64,000 nt of DNA from Aliamphritea ceti (GCF_024347215.1 NZ_AP025282.1:124001-188000), one strand, 5' to 3'; shown: positions 1 through 10,469, counted from the stretch's first letter. Translations and numbers: made by a program. The notes: generated from the letters alone by a model not told the origin.

Positions 1-1
1 T

Positions 2-262
2 GGCGCCGAGCGACTGGCAAATACCGGTGTGGAACTGCTGGCAAACAATGGTAAGACAGTCGTCGATTTTGTTGCCTTCGACAGCGCTGCAGAGCGTGCC
101 GGACTCGCCTTTGATCAGGTGATTACCGGTGTCGAGGCACCGCAGGCTCAGCCTGCCAAACAGCTAATGTATATCCCTGCGGTAGCATTGCTGTTGGTGC
201 TGATTACCCTGCAGCGGCGACGTCGCACTACACAGGCAAAGCTGACGCCTGCCGAAGCGTAA
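2..262 (+). CDS. TRAP transporter fused permease, C-terminal end (partial)
   Basis: This is the last 86 codons of a gene that begins before the window; the reading frame is open from base 2. What remains is a soluble segment with PDZ-like character (V-x-F-x-S-x-A-x-x-A-G-L), then PAKQLMYIPA, one hydrophobic helix and a basic tail ending in LTPAEA. The same arrangement closes the intact fused permease at 50416-53001 (PAKQLMFIPA, helix, TRRREQGK). It is therefore very probably the DUF3394-type tail of a second 4TM/12TM TRAP permease that works with a TAXI binding protein. A UspA gene follows, as in the intact cassette. The substrate is unknown. Confidence 0.85.
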   Translation, partial: GAERLANTGVELLANNGKTVVDFVAFDSAAERAGLAFDQVITGVEAPQAQPAKQLMYIPAVALLLVLITLQRRRRTTQAKLTPAEA

Positions 263-330
263 TCCGCATCGGCGACTATTATCCGGTTATTCACAGGCGG
301 TGAATAACCGGAACATTCGAGGAATGAGTG

Positions 331-762
331 ATGTTTAAAAAAGTACTGGTGCCGGTTGATCTTTCAGAACCTGAATTTGTTCAGGACGCATTGAAACTGG
401 CATTGCGGGAAGTACAGGAAAATCAGGCCGAATTGCATCTGGTTACAGTTGTGTCCGGTTTCAGTAACTCGCTGGTAGCGTCGTTTTTCAGTGAAAGCGA
501 TCATCAGCATGCCATGAAGGAAGTGGCCCGCAAATTCAAAAAATATGCAGACTCAGTACTGCCGGACGGTGTCCAGCCTGTGCTGAAAGTGTACGAAGGA
601 TCTCCGGCGGAAATGATTATTCGCTATGTCCGCAAAAAGGAAATGGATCTGGTAGTGATGTCGGCACATCACCGTTCCCGAATGAATGAGTTCTTGCTGG
701 GCTCTGTCTCAGCACGGGTAGCAGAACGGGCAGGATGTTCCGTAATGTTGCTGAAAAACTAA
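331..762 (+). CDS. Universal stress protein (UspA family), TRAP-associated
   Basis: A 143-residue single-domain Usp fold. It opens with FKKVLVPVDLSEPE, the typical first strand, and ends with LLGSVSARVAERAGCSVMLLK, which holds the conserved G-S-(V/T) turn and final strand. The upstream part of the usual G-x2-G-x9-G-S ATP motif is weak (AHHRSRMNEF), so ATP binding is uncertain. The start is ATG 331, seven bases after CGAGGAA; a GTG lies directly in front at 328. The gene follows a TRAP permease, and an equivalent gene follows the second permease at 53005. In Halomonas the UspA protein TeaD modulates the ectoine TRAP transporter TeaABC, so a regulatory role on the neighbouring transporter is a reasonable inference. 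Confidence 0.93.
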   Translation: MFKKVLVPVDLSEPEFVQDALKLALREVQENQAELHLVTVVSGFSNSLVASFFSESDHQHAMKEVARKFKKYADSVLPDGVQPVLKVYEGSPAEMIIRYVRKKEMDLVVMSAHHRSRMNEFLLGSVSARVAERAGCSVMLLKN

Positions 763-970
763 CTTGTTTGGAGTTGGTTGTTAAGGACGTTTTGTTTGCT
801 ATGTTTGTGAAGGGGAATATTTCATAGCTGGCATAAAACTGTCCTTATTTTGAAGGATCATGCCTGAGCCAATGCTGATTCTGACAACGGGCCACTGAAA
901 CTGCACAGACAGTGTGGCCTGTTATCTTAAACTAAAACCTAAAAATAACGGCCCCGGGGCCGGCAGAGCG

Positions 971-1198
971 ATGAACATAGCAGACGCATACCAACCTGTA
1001 ACACCTATAGAATTCGTTTTAAAAATCCGTGAAATTGCCGCTGACAGCTGGTGGGTTTATCGCCATGAGATAATGTCCGGAGGTATGCTAAAGCATATGT
1101 CCAGGGTGGTTTTCTTTGGCCGTAGCCGTGAAGAGGCCGAACAGTGGATTGACCATCAGCGCCAGGAAGGCACTGTGTACATGCTTTCAGATAACTGA
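971..1198 (+). CDS. Small hypothetical protein, 75 aa
   Basis: I do not recognise this protein. From ATG 971 it reads as a soluble, mixed-charge protein with two tryptophans (D-S-W-W-V-Y) and a helical middle rich in R and E (GRSREEAEQW). A GTG at 914 would add 19 residues, but that stretch looks translated from non-coding DNA (K/P/G-rich) and lacks a ribosome site. The site before 971 is also weak. It stands alone after the usp gene and ends at a pair of hairpins, convergent with the response-regulator operon. Whether it is expressed is uncertain. Confidence 0.55.
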   Translation: MNIADAYQPVTPIEFVLKIREIAADSWWVYRHEIMSGGMLKHMSRVVFFGRSREEAEQWIDHQRQEGTVYMLSDN

Positions 1199-1212
1199 GA
1201 ACAGGTACTAAA

Positions 1213-1271
1213 CATGCCATGCATCAGGCATGGCATGTATATCCTCATTCTGCCTGATTATTCTGTCAGGC
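1213..1271. terminator. Two stem-loops between convergent genes
   Basis: CATGCCATGC and GCATGGCATG form a perfect 10-bp stem with loop ATCAG (1213-1237). GCCTGA and TCAGGC then form a 6-bp stem with an 8-base loop (1252-1271). Neither has a strong T-run, so they may be weak bidirectional terminators or simply mRNA-end hairpins for the small gene on the left and the regulator gene on the right. Confidence 0.5.
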
Positions 1272-1305
1272 TAAGTAATAGCAGCTAAAGCCCTGGCAAT
1301 AAAAT

Positions 1306-2352
1306 TCAGCTCGTCAGAGGTAACAGGCAACGGATAGCACTCTGATCACCTGCGTCCAGTAACTGACCTTTTAGCTGCTGGCAAAGGTTGTGCAGTTGCT
1401 GCTGAAGATGCTGACTCCAGGGCGTACGGATAAATACCGGCTGGCCGCTGAGTTGGGTCAGGCTGAACTGTAGCTGGGAGGTGCCAGACATGCTGACACT
1501 GAGTTTCAGATCATGCCCTTTGGCTTGCAGAATGGCTAGTTCAGTGGCGCTAATCAGTAACTGTTGTAACTTCGCCGGTGAGCTGTTCAGCTGAGCCGGT
1601 AGTTGTTCATCCAGGCTGTAATCCAGCAACCAGCCTTCACGACGGCTTTGCGGTAAGAAAATCTGTAATACTTCGTTGAGTAAATTACTCAAGCTGACTT
1701 GCTGATGGTCATCAGTGATTGCCGGGCTGTGCAACAGGCTGACGCTGTTATGTAAGCGTTGCTGCCGGGCATGTAGTTCGTGGCTGAGGTCCCGGGCAAC
1801 TGGATTCAGTTCCAGTTGCTGGAGGCGACGGCTTTGTTGCAGTAAGGGTGTCATCTGCTGTTGTAACTCACCGGCAGCGGATTGTAACAAGGAATCTTTT
1901 TGGCCTTCGCTGGCTGGCTGATCTGCTTGCTGACGGGCGGTTTTTATATCCCGGTAGGAACGTAAGGCAACCACGACTGAGGTCAGTAACCGCGAAGCAG
2001 AAAGCTCAGCTTTGCTGAGATAATCGTTAATATCGTAGTTAACGATTACCTGAGCTTCCGGTGCATAACCCGGATGGCCAGTACGCAGTATGACCCGGAT
2101 ATCCTGATTATTCAGCTGGTTACGAATGAAGTCGACCAGTTGCAGACCTTCATGGTCGGTTTCCATCACAACGTCTAGCAGCGCCAGGGCTATATCCTGT
2201 TGTTCAGCCAGAATTTTACGGGCTTCAGTACCGTTCATGGCACTTATCAGTTCAATGCCGCGCTGTTCAAATTCGTAGCCACGGAAGATCATCCGGGTAA
2301 TGCCGTGAATGCCTTCTTCGTCGTCAACTATCAGTACTTTCCAGGGTGTCAT
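1306..2352 (-). CDS. Response regulator with degenerate histidine-kinase-like C-terminal region
   Basis: Residues 1-130 form a receiver domain with acidic pocket D10/D11, phosphoacceptor D60 (ALALLDVVME), T91 (ILRTGHPG) and K114. The wording of this domain (VLLDVVMETD, VIxYDINDY) is that of receivers that usually carry a DUF3369 or HD-GYP output. Here the remaining ~210 residues are different: a glutamine-rich helical part, then a stretch laid out like a kinase ATPase domain (KLQQLLISATELAILQAKG) but without the N-box asparagine and without recognisable G-boxes. It is probably a non-catalytic output or dimerisation module. It lies 40 bp after the AraC/STAND-remnant gene on the same strand, so the two are likely co-transcribed and may be partners. 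Confidence 0.85.
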   Translation of the reverse strand: MTPWKVLIVDDEEGIHGITRMIFRGYEFEQRGIELISAMNGTEARKILAEQQDIALALLDVVMETDHEGLQLVDFIRNQLNNQDIRVILRTGHPGYAPEAQVIVNYDINDYLSKAELSASRLLTSVVVALRSYRDIKTARQQADQPASEGQKDSLLQSAAGELQQQMTPLLQQSRRLQQLELNPVARDLSHELHARQQRLHNSVSLLHSPAITDDHQQVSLSNLLNEVLQIFLPQSRREGWLLDYSLDEQLPAQLNSSPAKLQQLLISATELAILQAKGHDLKLSVSMSGTSQLQFSLTQLSGQPVFIRTPWSQHLQQQLHNLCQQLKGQLLDAGDQSAIRCLLPLTS

Positions 2353-2392
2353 GTCAGCCGTTATCTGATTTCTGTCGGTTACGCGTGATTGG

Positions 2393-5300
2393 TTATTTTG
2401 CCAGCAATTCCAGTGTTTGTGCCAGTTGTTTTGCTTTTGCGTCTGCTCCCCAGTGTTTATAGAAGCTCAGGGCATCCTGTAAACAGTATTTTGCCAGGGC
2501 GGTTTGTCCGTTATGTTGTAGAAAATCTGCGTACCGTTCGTTTACCAATGCTTTATGAAAGCTAAAATCCTGTGATTCTGCTGCGTGTAAAGCCTGCTCA
2601 TAAAGTTTGGCGGTGGCACCACTGTCTGATTGAAAGCGGCTGTGTTCGGCCTGTAATAACAATAGCTGACAACGAAAGTTTTCCGGACTCTGAACCGCCC
2701 AGATCTCCAGTCGGGAAATCAGTTGTTCAGTTTCCAGCTGGCGGCGCCGGCTGATGGCCTGTTGCTGGCCTGCCTGGATTAATCGCATCAGTGCAGTACA
2801 GAACAGAGCTTCGCTGACACCGAAGTATCCGGCCAGTTCGTTTTCCAGCCGTGCTTCCCAGCGATAAAGACCTGGCCAAAGGTGTTGCTGATCGAGTAGC
2901 AATGCACTGATACAACAGCTGACGATTTGCCAGCCATGTTGGTAGTCGAGTGATACCGGTGTTGCGTTGGTATCCTGCATTTGTTGGATAAATGCCAGGC
3001 CTGACTCGGCCAGCCAGGCGGCCTGAGTGCTCTGCTGACGTGCCTGCATTTGCTGGTGCAGTTGTTGCTGCTGTACTTGCAGTTCATTCAGTGAAGCCTG
3101 CTGTACGGGGCGAAACAGATCCAGCTGGGCTGCCAGTAGCTGCCCATCACTAAGAGCCGGCCACTGATGGTGACTTGCGGCCAGTTCCAGTGTGTGAGTC
3201 AGTTGCTGCCGGACTACATGCAATGGACTGAACCAGTGTTGTACCTGACTGTTGAGCCGTAAGGCTGCACTGCCAGTCTGAGCCGGATGGTTGGTACTGT
3301 CGGCCAGGTGCATGGCTTTACTGGTGAAACTGCGTGCCAGCTGCGCATCACCGCAGAACCAGCTGGCAACCCAGGCATAGCTGCTGAAGGCAAAGGCTGC
3401 CAGAGCGGAGCCTGGTTGTTGCAGGCAAATTTCGGTCATCCGACCGATGGCACAGGCAGCCAATAAGGGCTGGCTGAGCTGACGGGCTAATAAACTGATT
3501 TGCTCCAGTAGTTGTAATTGCAGATCCTGAGCGACCAGAACAGGCTGCATATCACTGGCCGTAAAGTGATTAATGCTCTCTAGCTGACTGAGTAACAACC
3601 TGAGCTGTTCATTGTGTTGAGTGGGTAGCGGCTGGCCATCGGTGCTGAGTTGCTGACAGAGTACCTGCAAGGCGGCCCCTGACTCATTCTGTAACTGATA
3701 TAGCCGTGCCTGCAATAATACCCAGCGGGCAGGGTATTGGCTGTATGTCAATTGCTTATTTTCAGGCAATAGCTGCTGAGCCCGTTGCAGGTCATGATTT
3801 ACTGATTCTGAGTCACTGTTTAGCAGGTTGATCTCTGCGGACTGGAGTAGCAGGTCGGTGCTTTGTTCGGTGCTCTGGGCATCTGTGATGGCATGCTGCA
3901 GATATTGAGCAGCCTGAGAATAGAACTTTTTCTGTCGGGCTAAGTTCGCTGCCTGTAAGTTCAGCGCCTGACGTGGGCTGTCTGGCAACCGGGCTGACAG
4001 TTGTTCTGACCGTCGGGCAGTGAGCAGGTTGAGGTGGCGTAATACCTGGGCCAATTGTGAAAGCTCTTGGGAAGGCTCCTGGAAAAATTCCTGTGAACGC
4101 TCTTGGGAAAGCTCCGGGCCAGAGTCTGCAGATGTTTGCCAGTTACTCAGCAGGCTTTCAGCAAAACGCTGATGCATCCGTTGCTGTTCATCTTCATTCA
4201 GTTGCTGATACAGGCTTTGCTGGAGTATAGGGTCAGCAAACCGGTAGCTGATGTGCTCCGGTGTATGTTCTTCACGCAGTAAAATGCCGGCCTGCTCACC
4301 TGGCCAGAGGTGAATGGCCAGCCGGGCCATCGGGTTATTGGTGACCCGGGCAAGTTCGCTCAGGTCGTTACTGACGCCACCAATCGCCGCCCAGTCGAGC
4401 AGTTCACGGCTGAAACTGGTCAGACTGCTTAGCCGTTGCCGGAATTCTTGTTGCAGGTTTTCCTGCTGTAGCCAGTCAGCATCCGGGGACTGTTCTGATC
4501 CGATACTCAGCGGTTCAGGGATTTGCGGTTTAATCTGTTTACGGTATTGGCTGGGAGCAACTCCCATCCAGCGCTTAAAGGCTTTCTGGAAGGCGGATTG
4601 ATTAGCGAAGCCCAGTTGAAAGGTGATTTCACCGAAACTGAGCAAACCACGCTGAATAAGTTGCAGGCACAGGTCGCGGCGGGTCTGGTCGTAAAGGTCC
4701 TGAAAGTTAGTGCCTAGTAGTCCCAGTTTGCGCTGCAGGGTCCGTAAACTCAGGCCAAGAGTGTCGGCAACCTGCTCCCGGCGGACTGAGCTGCCGCCTT
4801 CGGCCAGTTGCTGCCTGATCAGGTTCCGGGTCTGGGCTATGAGTGCGCCTTGCTGGTTACTTTTACTTAACAGCGAATCGGCAAACTCCCGGTGTAGTTG
4901 GTGCATTTCCCCGTTGGCATCCAGACAGCTCAGGCTTAGGTATTCACTGTTGAGTAAGACCTGATTACGGGCAGCACCGAACTCGACCTCAGCAGCAAAA
5001 AACTGTTGATAAGGCTGGATATTTTCTGGCTCTGAAAGTGCCAGGCGAACAGCGTGTGCCTGCACCTGCCGGCCGGTAAGCCAGCGGGGCCAGTTCACCA
5101 GACAGGCCAGAAAGTATTCGATAGCCCGGGGATCATTCTGATTTAGCTCCAGCGTTAACAGGCTGCCTTCCGGCGTGGGCTGCATTTCCAGTACCGCGCC
5201 TTCGATTAGCAGTGGCAGGTAGTCGATCAGGCTCTGATATGCTTGTTCCAGCGTGGTTGCCGTGGCCATCAGGAAACCGATAGAACCTAATAAACGTGGT

Positions 5301-5542
5301 TGAGTGGCTTCACCCAGACTCAGAGTAATCAAAGGGTTACCGCTGGCGTCGGCCAGAGTTTGTAATACGTCTGGATAGCAGCTGACAGCAAATCGGGCGC
5401 CGGGTTTGCTGAATTCAGCTTCAGTCAGGCCTGCGCTGCTGAGTAACTGCTGATGCAGCGTTTGGTCGCTTTGCTGAGGAAAGTGACGTGCCAGCTGCAG
5501 TACGGGTTCAAGTAGTTTGGCGGATGCGCTGTTGGTTGGCAT
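2393..5542 (-). CDS. Large AraC-type regulator fused to STAND-ATPase remnant and helical repeats
   Basis: 1049 residues with an unusual layout. Residues 15-205 look like the AraC_arabinose_N-type effector domain (GSIGFLMATATTLEQAYQ). Residues 238-335 are a complete AraC double helix-turn-helix with the second-helix signature FGEITFQLGFANQSAFQKAF and the closing G-V-A-P-S-Q-Y-R. Residues 375-470 resemble the winged-helix region that follows the NTPase in large STAND-type signalling proteins (LLDWAAIGGVSNDLSELARV, ISYRFADPILQQSLY). The P-loop NTPase itself is absent. Residues 500-1049 are all-helical and Q/L-rich with TPR-like spacing (AKLYEQALHAAESQDF). A short SQEx tetrapeptide repeat lies near 479-497. 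It is probably a cytoplasmic DNA-binding regulator whose C-terminal half senses a partner protein or ligand. The response regulator gene follows at 40 bp. Confidence 0.85.
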   Translation of the reverse strand: MPTNSASAKLLEPVLQLARHFPQQSDQTLHQQLLSSAGLTEAEFSKPGARFAVSCYPDVLQTLADASGNPLITLSLGEATQPRLLGSIGFLMATATTLEQAYQSLIDYLPLLIEGAVLEMQPTPEGSLLTLELNQNDPRAIEYFLACLVNWPRWLTGRQVQAHAVRLALSEPENIQPYQQFFAAEVEFGAARNQVLLNSEYLSLSCLDANGEMHQLHREFADSLLSKSNQQGALIAQTRNLIRQQLAEGGSSVRREQVADTLGLSLRTLQRKLGLLGTNFQDLYDQTRRDLCLQLIQRGLLSFGEITFQLGFANQSAFQKAFKRWMGVAPSQYRKQIKPQIPEPLSIGSEQSPDADWLQQENLQQEFRQRLSSLTSFSRELLDWAAIGGVSNDLSELARVTNNPMARLAIHLWPGEQAGILLREEHTPEHISYRFADPILQQSLYQQLNEDEQQRMHQRFAESLLSNWQTSADSGPELSQERSQEFFQEPSQELSQLAQVLRHLNLLTARRSEQLSARLPDSPRQALNLQAANLARQKKFYSQAAQYLQHAITDAQSTEQSTDLLLQSAEINLLNSDSESVNHDLQRAQQLLPENKQLTYSQYPARWVLLQARLYQLQNESGAALQVLCQQLSTDGQPLPTQHNEQLRLLLSQLESINHFTASDMQPVLVAQDLQLQLLEQISLLARQLSQPLLAACAIGRMTEICLQQPGSALAAFAFSSYAWVASWFCGDAQLARSFTSKAMHLADSTNHPAQTGSAALRLNSQVQHWFSPLHVVRQQLTHTLELAASHHQWPALSDGQLLAAQLDLFRPVQQASLNELQVQQQQLHQQMQARQQSTQAAWLAESGLAFIQQMQDTNATPVSLDYQHGWQIVSCCISALLLDQQHLWPGLYRWEARLENELAGYFGVSEALFCTALMRLIQAGQQQAISRRRQLETEQLISRLEIWAVQSPENFRCQLLLLQAEHSRFQSDSGATAKLYEQALHAAESQDFSFHKALVNERYADFLQHNGQTALAKYCLQDALSFYKHWGADAKAKQLAQTLELLAK

Positions 5543-5672
5543 AAGATGTACTGTTCGCTGCTAAGTGATGCGCTTAAAATGTGCTGACATTAAATTTGAG
5601 AAGGTGGCATGAATTTAGGTTATTCTCATGTCTGTTATCCGTTGCTCAGAATATCACAGAGAACAATAAAAT

Positions 5673-6470
5673 ATGTCCTTGCGTGCCATTTTGCGGTTTT
5701 TAAGCTGTTTGAGCCTGCTTTCGCTGATCAGTTTTGCGGTGACTGCCGACGTTGAATCGGATACCGCTGTTCCAGACGTTGATGTTTTGCCGGGCGCGAG
5801 CTCACAGCAGGTTTTACGGGTTGGAATGCCGTTACCAGGCCAGATTCCGTTTTTTTGGCAGGATGCTGACGGTGAGTTTCAGGGTATCTATGCGGATACG
5901 TTGCGGCTGATTGCAGAAGACCTGCAGGTTGAGCTGGACTTTGTGCCGCTGTCCCAGGCGCGCTTACAACGGTTGTTCATTGCCGGTGAGATTGATATTG
6001 AAGCTGGTGTTTCGCCGCAGCTGGAGGTGCCGGATACCTTACAGCAGGTATCGCTCTACAGTGTGCCTTTCGGCATTGTGAATGAAGTGATTATTTACCG
6101 GCCGGAGCTTTCGTTTCCGGTGTTTATTCTTAAGGATCTGGAAGGTCGCCGGGTGGCAACTGTCAGGGGAGCGTCGGTGCCGGATGATCTGATTCGGGAA
6201 GACTTCGCCAGCCAGTGGCAGATTGCTCAGCGGGTTCACCGGGGCTGGAATCAAATAGGTCTGATCAATGAGGCAACGGCATTGCGTTACCAGTTGGAAG
6301 AACAGCTGAATTACGAAATTTCGTTGCCTTACGCCAGTAATGCGGTGACTTTCCGCTTGCACCGCGCACAGGAAACTTTGTTGCAGTCACTGAATGAAAG
6401 TATCGCCCGGCTGGAGCAGCAGGGCGAACTGGAACGCCTTGTGTGCAAGTACCGTTGTGGTACTCAGTGA
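5673..6470 (+). CDS. Periplasmic solute-binding protein, family 3 type
   Basis: 265 residues. An N-terminal hydrophobic signal segment ends near TADVES. The mature part reads as the two-lobed amino-acid-binding fold: LRVGMPLPGQIPFFWQDADG, then GIYADTLRLIAEDLQVELDF, and a closing helical segment LNESIARLEQQGELERLV. No transporter genes adjoin it. It faces away from the AraC-fusion operon and converges on the hybrid kinase at 6480 with 9 bp between stop codons. It is more likely to serve as a sensory binding protein for the neighbouring signalling genes than for uptake. The start is ATG 5673, preceded by an A-rich stretch rather than a clear ribosome site. Confidence 0.85.
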   Translation: MSLRAILRFLSCLSLLSLISFAVTADVESDTAVPDVDVLPGASSQQVLRVGMPLPGQIPFFWQDADGEFQGIYADTLRLIAEDLQVELDFVPLSQARLQRLFIAGEIDIEAGVSPQLEVPDTLQQVSLYSVPFGIVNEVIIYRPELSFPVFILKDLEGRRVATVRGASVPDDLIREDFASQWQIAQRVHRGWNQIGLINEATALRYQLEEQLNYEISLPYASNAVTFRLHRAQETLLQSLNESIARLEQQGELERLVCKYRCGTQ

Positions 6471-6479
6471 GGCATTTTT

Positions 6480-9400
6480 TCAGTGCGACAGGCAAGTATT
6501 GAAAATGTCTTCTAACTCTCGGCAGGCGTCAAGAAAGCCGGGTAGCCGCTGCAGTACTTCGCTGATTTCGTCCTGCTTGATTAACAGTTCCATTTGTTGA
6601 GACAGCTGGTGCAGGTAGTGTGCCGAGAGGTTCGCTGCCATGCCCTTTAAAGCATGAACGGCATGATGCGCTTGCTCGCAGTCACCATCTTCCAGCGCAG
6701 TCTGTAATTTAAGGATTAAAGGCTGACTGTCGCTAAGATAGATTTCCAGCAGGCTATGTAAGAAGCTTTCGTCGCCCATTACCCGCTCCAACGCTTCATG
6801 TTTGTCCCAGACACATACTTCTTCGCCAAGGTTGTCATGGTGAGTGGACTGGCTATCGGCAGTCTCACCGGTAACACTGTTCTCAGATACATGCCCGGTA
6901 TGCTGATGTAACCAGCGCTTCAGAGCGGTTTCCAGGTCGCTGAGTATGACCGGTTTGCTGAGATAGTCATCCATCCCGGCTTCGAGGCACCTTTCCCGGT
7001 CGCCGCTCATCGCATTGGCGGTCATGGCGATAATGGGAATACGCTGGTTTTCGGTACCGGCATTGCCTTCGCGGATTTGCTGAGTAGCTTCGTAGCCATC
7101 CATTTCAGGCATCTGGCAGTCCATGAGTATCAGGTTGTAAGGCATGCCGCTGGTGGTCAGTTTGCCAATAGCATCCAAACCGTTATCAGCAACGTCCACC
7201 CGTAATCCCAACCGTTGTAAAATGCCAGTAGCCACCATCTGGTTAACTTTATTGTCTTCGACCAACAGCACCCGGTGCATTTGTTTCATGTTGTGGGTGA
7301 CCTGAGCGGCATTTTTGACCGGCTGATGGCGCTTTGATTTAGGTGCTTCATCATCCGGCTCCAGCAGCATTAACAGTGGCCGGTCGATGGCAGTGTTCAG
7401 AGCTTTCAGCAGTATTGGTACTGTAATAGGTTTGGCGAAATAACTGTCGGCGACTTTTTCAGCATAGCGCCGGGTTGGTTCACAGTTCAGTGAAGGCGTC
7501 ATCATTACCAGTTTTATATGTTGCAGCTTGGGCTCTGAATGCAGACGGTTAGTAAATGCTTCGCCGTCCATGTCGGCCATTTGCATGTCGAGCATCACCA
7601 GATCGAAGAGTTGCTGGTCGGCTCGCTGAGCACGTTCCTGACACAACTGCATAGCAATAAAGCCATCAGCAGCCTCAGTTACTTTAGCGCCCCAGATTCT
7701 TAGTTGGCGGCTTAAGCTGCTCCGGCAATTGGTATTGTCATCAATAACCAGAAGCTCGAGGCCTTTTAGATCAATATCGGGTATTTTTTCGTCCATTTCG
7801 CTGGTGTTCAACAGCATATCAAAACTGAAATTACTGCCTTTACCTACTGTGCTGGTAACCTGAATGCTGCCCTGCATCAGTTCGCATAACATCTTGGTAA
7901 TACTCAACCCCAGCCCGGTGCCGCCATACTGTCGGGTGGTTGAAGCGTCAACCTGACTGAATGAGTCAAATAATGCGGGTAATTTTTCGGCAGCAATCCC
8001 AATACCGGTATCGGAAATACTGCAATGCAGGCGCAGCTGTTTACCGGTGCTGGCTATTTCTTCGGGCGATAAGTTACTTAGGGCTACTTTAAGGCTGACG
8101 TCGCCGTGGCTGGTAAACTTGATAGCATTACCGGTGAGGTTAGTGATCACCTGGCGTAGCCGGGTAGGGTCACCGCTGACATGGCTGTGGCCCAGTTCTG
8201 TGGTATCGAGAATCAGTTCCAGTCCTTTATCGTGGGCCTGCAGCGACATTGTCTCAATGAATTCATTAAGCATGCTGTGCAGATCAAAGTCGATGCTTTC
8301 CAGATCCAGCTTGCCGGCATTAACTTTAGAGAAATCGAGAATGTCATTAAGCAGGTTTAGCAGGCTTTCGGCACTGCTGGTGGCAAGGCTTGCCTGATGG
8401 CGTTGCTGTTCATCCAGTTCGGTATCCTGCAGCAGTGACAGCATGCCAAGTACGCCATTCATTGGGGTGCGGATTTCATGGCTCATGTTGGCGAGAAACT
8501 CACTTTTAGCCTGGGCAGCAGTTTCTGCAGCATTTTTGGCTTCCAGTAAACCGTCTTCATATTGCTGGCGTTGTGAAATGTCCCGAAAGCTCCATACCCG
8601 TCCCATGGCTTTGTTGCTATTGATAATTGGCAGCGACACTTGCTCGAAGACCCTGCCGTCTCTGAAGGCGAGAGTTTCCAGCGCTTTGATATGGTCTTCA
8701 GCATGCAGTTGCTTAACACCTTCAAGGAAGGTTTTTGGGTCAGCCATCTGTTCGACCATCTGGCTGAGAATGACGTCTGTATCGGCTTCACTGATCACAT
8801 TGTCCGGGATTTGCCACATTTCCGTGAAGCGTTGATTGGCTTTGATCATCTGGCCGTACTCGTCGGTTACCATGATGCCGTTATCGGTTGCTTCCAGGGT
8901 GGCTTCCAGGAGGTTCAGGGTGTTCTGTATTTTCTTCTCGGACTCTTTGATACCGGTGATATCTTCCACTGATACGAAGAACCCCTGTACCGAACCTTCT
9001 GAATTTTTGTCCGGGGTATAGGTAACATTTACGAAGCGGTTGCCGCCTTCTGAATAGGGGATTTCAGCTTCGTAAGACACCATCTGACCATTCAGTGCTG
9101 CACGCATATAGGGCTGAATCATGCTATATGCTTCTTCGCCCAGACTGTCACGCACATGCTTGCCGTGAAAATGATCCAGTGGCACGTCAAACCAGCGTTC
9201 ATAGGATTTGTTTACAAACCGGTAGTGCTGACTGTTATCAACATAGGAGAGCAGTTGTGGTGCGTTATGGGTGATATCATCGATGTATTTGCGGCTTTGG
9301 GCCAGTTCGACTTCCCGTTCCCGTTTTTCCTGCAGGGCTTGTTTACGTAAAGCTATTTCTTCATTGAGCCGGTCGATAGAGATAGTTTTAGTGCCGATAT

Positions 9401-10469
9401 TTTCGGTCATCTCATTAATTGCCCGCCCCAGTTCGGTAATTTCATCATTACCGGATCTCGGTACCCGGTAACTTAAATCCCCTGAGCCGATTTGAAGCAT
9501 AGCGTGATGCAGGCTGTTAATACGCAACAGGACTGTTTTGCGAAGCATAAAGAACAAGACTATTCCTAATAAGCAACTGCCGAGGAACGTGGCCAGAAAG
9601 GCTCGCTGGTTCAGTGTGTTGATAGGTTGCAGGGCTTGTTCGCGATCGAAGACGATATTAACGATATAGCTGTGATCACCAAAACTGACTGTTTGCTGTC
9701 CAATAAGCTGATGTTCCGTCAGTGCAGCACTTTCATCCCGGTGATCTTCATGAGAGTGATCCAGAATACTGTTACTGTTATGACTGAGAATGCGCTGCTT
9801 CGTATCTGTCAGAAAAGCGGCATCAATTGGGTTGCCGGTATCGCTGAGCTGTTCGACAAGATCGTTAAGCAATTCGGTATGGATAGTTTCCCAGTCGATA
9901 GACACTATTACCTGACCAACAATTTCGCCTTTATGTTTGATATCGGCTGTAAACCATTGCGAGTAGCCTCGTTCCAGACCAATGATTGCCAGGTAAGGGT
10001 CATAGCCGATACGGCCAACGCTTACCGGTTGCCGGCTGCTGTCAGGCTGATACATAGGGTGTTCCATCGCCCGCTCCAGTAATAAGTCTTCGCCGCGGGT
10101 TTTGTTGCGTTCACCGTCCAGAGTACTGGCGGCAAATACGCTGCCATCATTCTCGGTTACCAGGATGTAATTGATGAAAGGATAAATAGCGATCTGGTCA
10201 TTCAGAATGGCATTTATACCCCGACTCTCGTAGGTTTCAAGCGCATGCGGAATATCTCTTGATTTGGCTATCACCTGCGTAATTGCACTGACGTGTGCTG
10301 CTTTTTCGTTAACCCGGGCGGCAGCAAATTTTGCATCGCCGGCCAGCCAGTTATCGAGGTTGCGAGTCATCTCACGGTCGATGCCAGAGAGAATAAGATA
10401 GCCGATAACACTCATAATCAGGCCCACGGCAATGATGCCGGTGAATACGATTTTAGCCGTTAATTTCAT
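6480..10469 (-). CDS. Hybrid sensor histidine kinase (Cache-like sensor, HAMP, two PAS, HisKA, HATPase, two REC, Hpt)
   Basis: 1329 residues. TM1 is about 6-28 and TM2 about 291-312, enclosing a 260-residue periplasmic sensor of Cache type. HAMP spans ~313-362, a coiled coil ~363-395, PAS ~397-510 and a second PAS ~522-640. The H-box [15 protein letters not shown] gives phosphorylated H664. The ATPase shows [16 protein letters not shown] and GGTGLGLSI. The first receiver has D910/D911, D961 and K1013; the second has D1072, D1117 and K1172. A C-terminal Hpt carries H1272 in HALKG. All phosphorelay residues are present, so it should be active. Its ATG overlaps the end of the upstream binding-protein gene by 4 bp, giving translational coupling and suggesting that protein is its periplasmic partner. 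No dedicated output regulator adjoins it. Confidence 0.97.
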   Translation of the reverse strand: MKLTAKIVFTGIIAVGLIMSVIGYLILSGIDREMTRNLDNWLAGDAKFAAARVNEKAAHVSAITQVIAKSRDIPHALETYESRGINAILNDQIAIYPFINYILVTENDGSVFAASTLDGERNKTRGEDLLLERAMEHPMYQPDSSRQPVSVGRIGYDPYLAIIGLERGYSQWFTADIKHKGEIVGQVIVSIDWETIHTELLNDLVEQLSDTGNPIDAAFLTDTKQRILSHNSNSILDHSHEDHRDESAALTEHQLIGQQTVSFGDHSYIVNIVFDREQALQPINTLNQRAFLATFLGSCLLGIVLFFMLRKTVLLRINSLHHAMLQIGSGDLSYRVPRSGNDEITELGRAINEMTENIGTKTISIDRLNEEIALRKQALQEKREREVELAQSRKYIDDITHNAPQLLSYVDNSQHYRFVNKSYERWFDVPLDHFHGKHVRDSLGEEAYSMIQPYMRAALNGQMVSYEAEIPYSEGGNRFVNVTYTPDKNSEGSVQGFFVSVEDITGIKESEKKIQNTLNLLEATLEATDNGIMVTDEYGQMIKANQRFTEMWQIPDNVISEADTDVILSQMVEQMADPKTFLEGVKQLHAEDHIKALETLAFRDGRVFEQVSLPIINSNKAMGRVWSFRDISQRQQYEDGLLEAKNAAETAAQAKSEFLANMSHEIRTPMNGVLGMLSLLQDTELDEQQRHQASLATSSAESLLNLLNDILDFSKVNAGKLDLESIDFDLHSMLNEFIETMSLQAHDKGLELILDTTELGHSHVSGDPTRLRQVITNLTGNAIKFTSHGDVSLKVALSNLSPEEIASTGKQLRLHCSISDTGIGIAAEKLPALFDSFSQVDASTTRQYGGTGLGLSITKMLCELMQGSIQVTSTVGKGSNFSFDMLLNTSEMDEKIPDIDLKGLELLVIDDNTNCRSSLSRQLRIWGAKVTEAADGFIAMQLCQERAQRADQQLFDLVMLDMQMADMDGEAFTNRLHSEPKLQHIKLVMMTPSLNCEPTRRYAEKVADSYFAKPITVPILLKALNTAIDRPLLMLLEPDDEAPKSKRHQPVKNAAQVTHNMKQMHRVLLVEDNKVNQMVATGILQRLGLRVDVADNGLDAIGKLTTSGMPYNLILMDCQMPEMDGYEATQQIREGNAGTENQRIPIIAMTANAMSGDRERCLEAGMDDYLSKPVILSDLETALKRWLHQHTGHVSENSVTGETADSQSTHHDNLGEEVCVWDKHEALERVMGDESFLHSLLEIYLSDSQPLILKLQTALEDGDCEQAHHAVHALKGMAANLSAHYLHQLSQQMELLIKQDEISEVLQRLPGFLDACRELEDIFNTCLSH

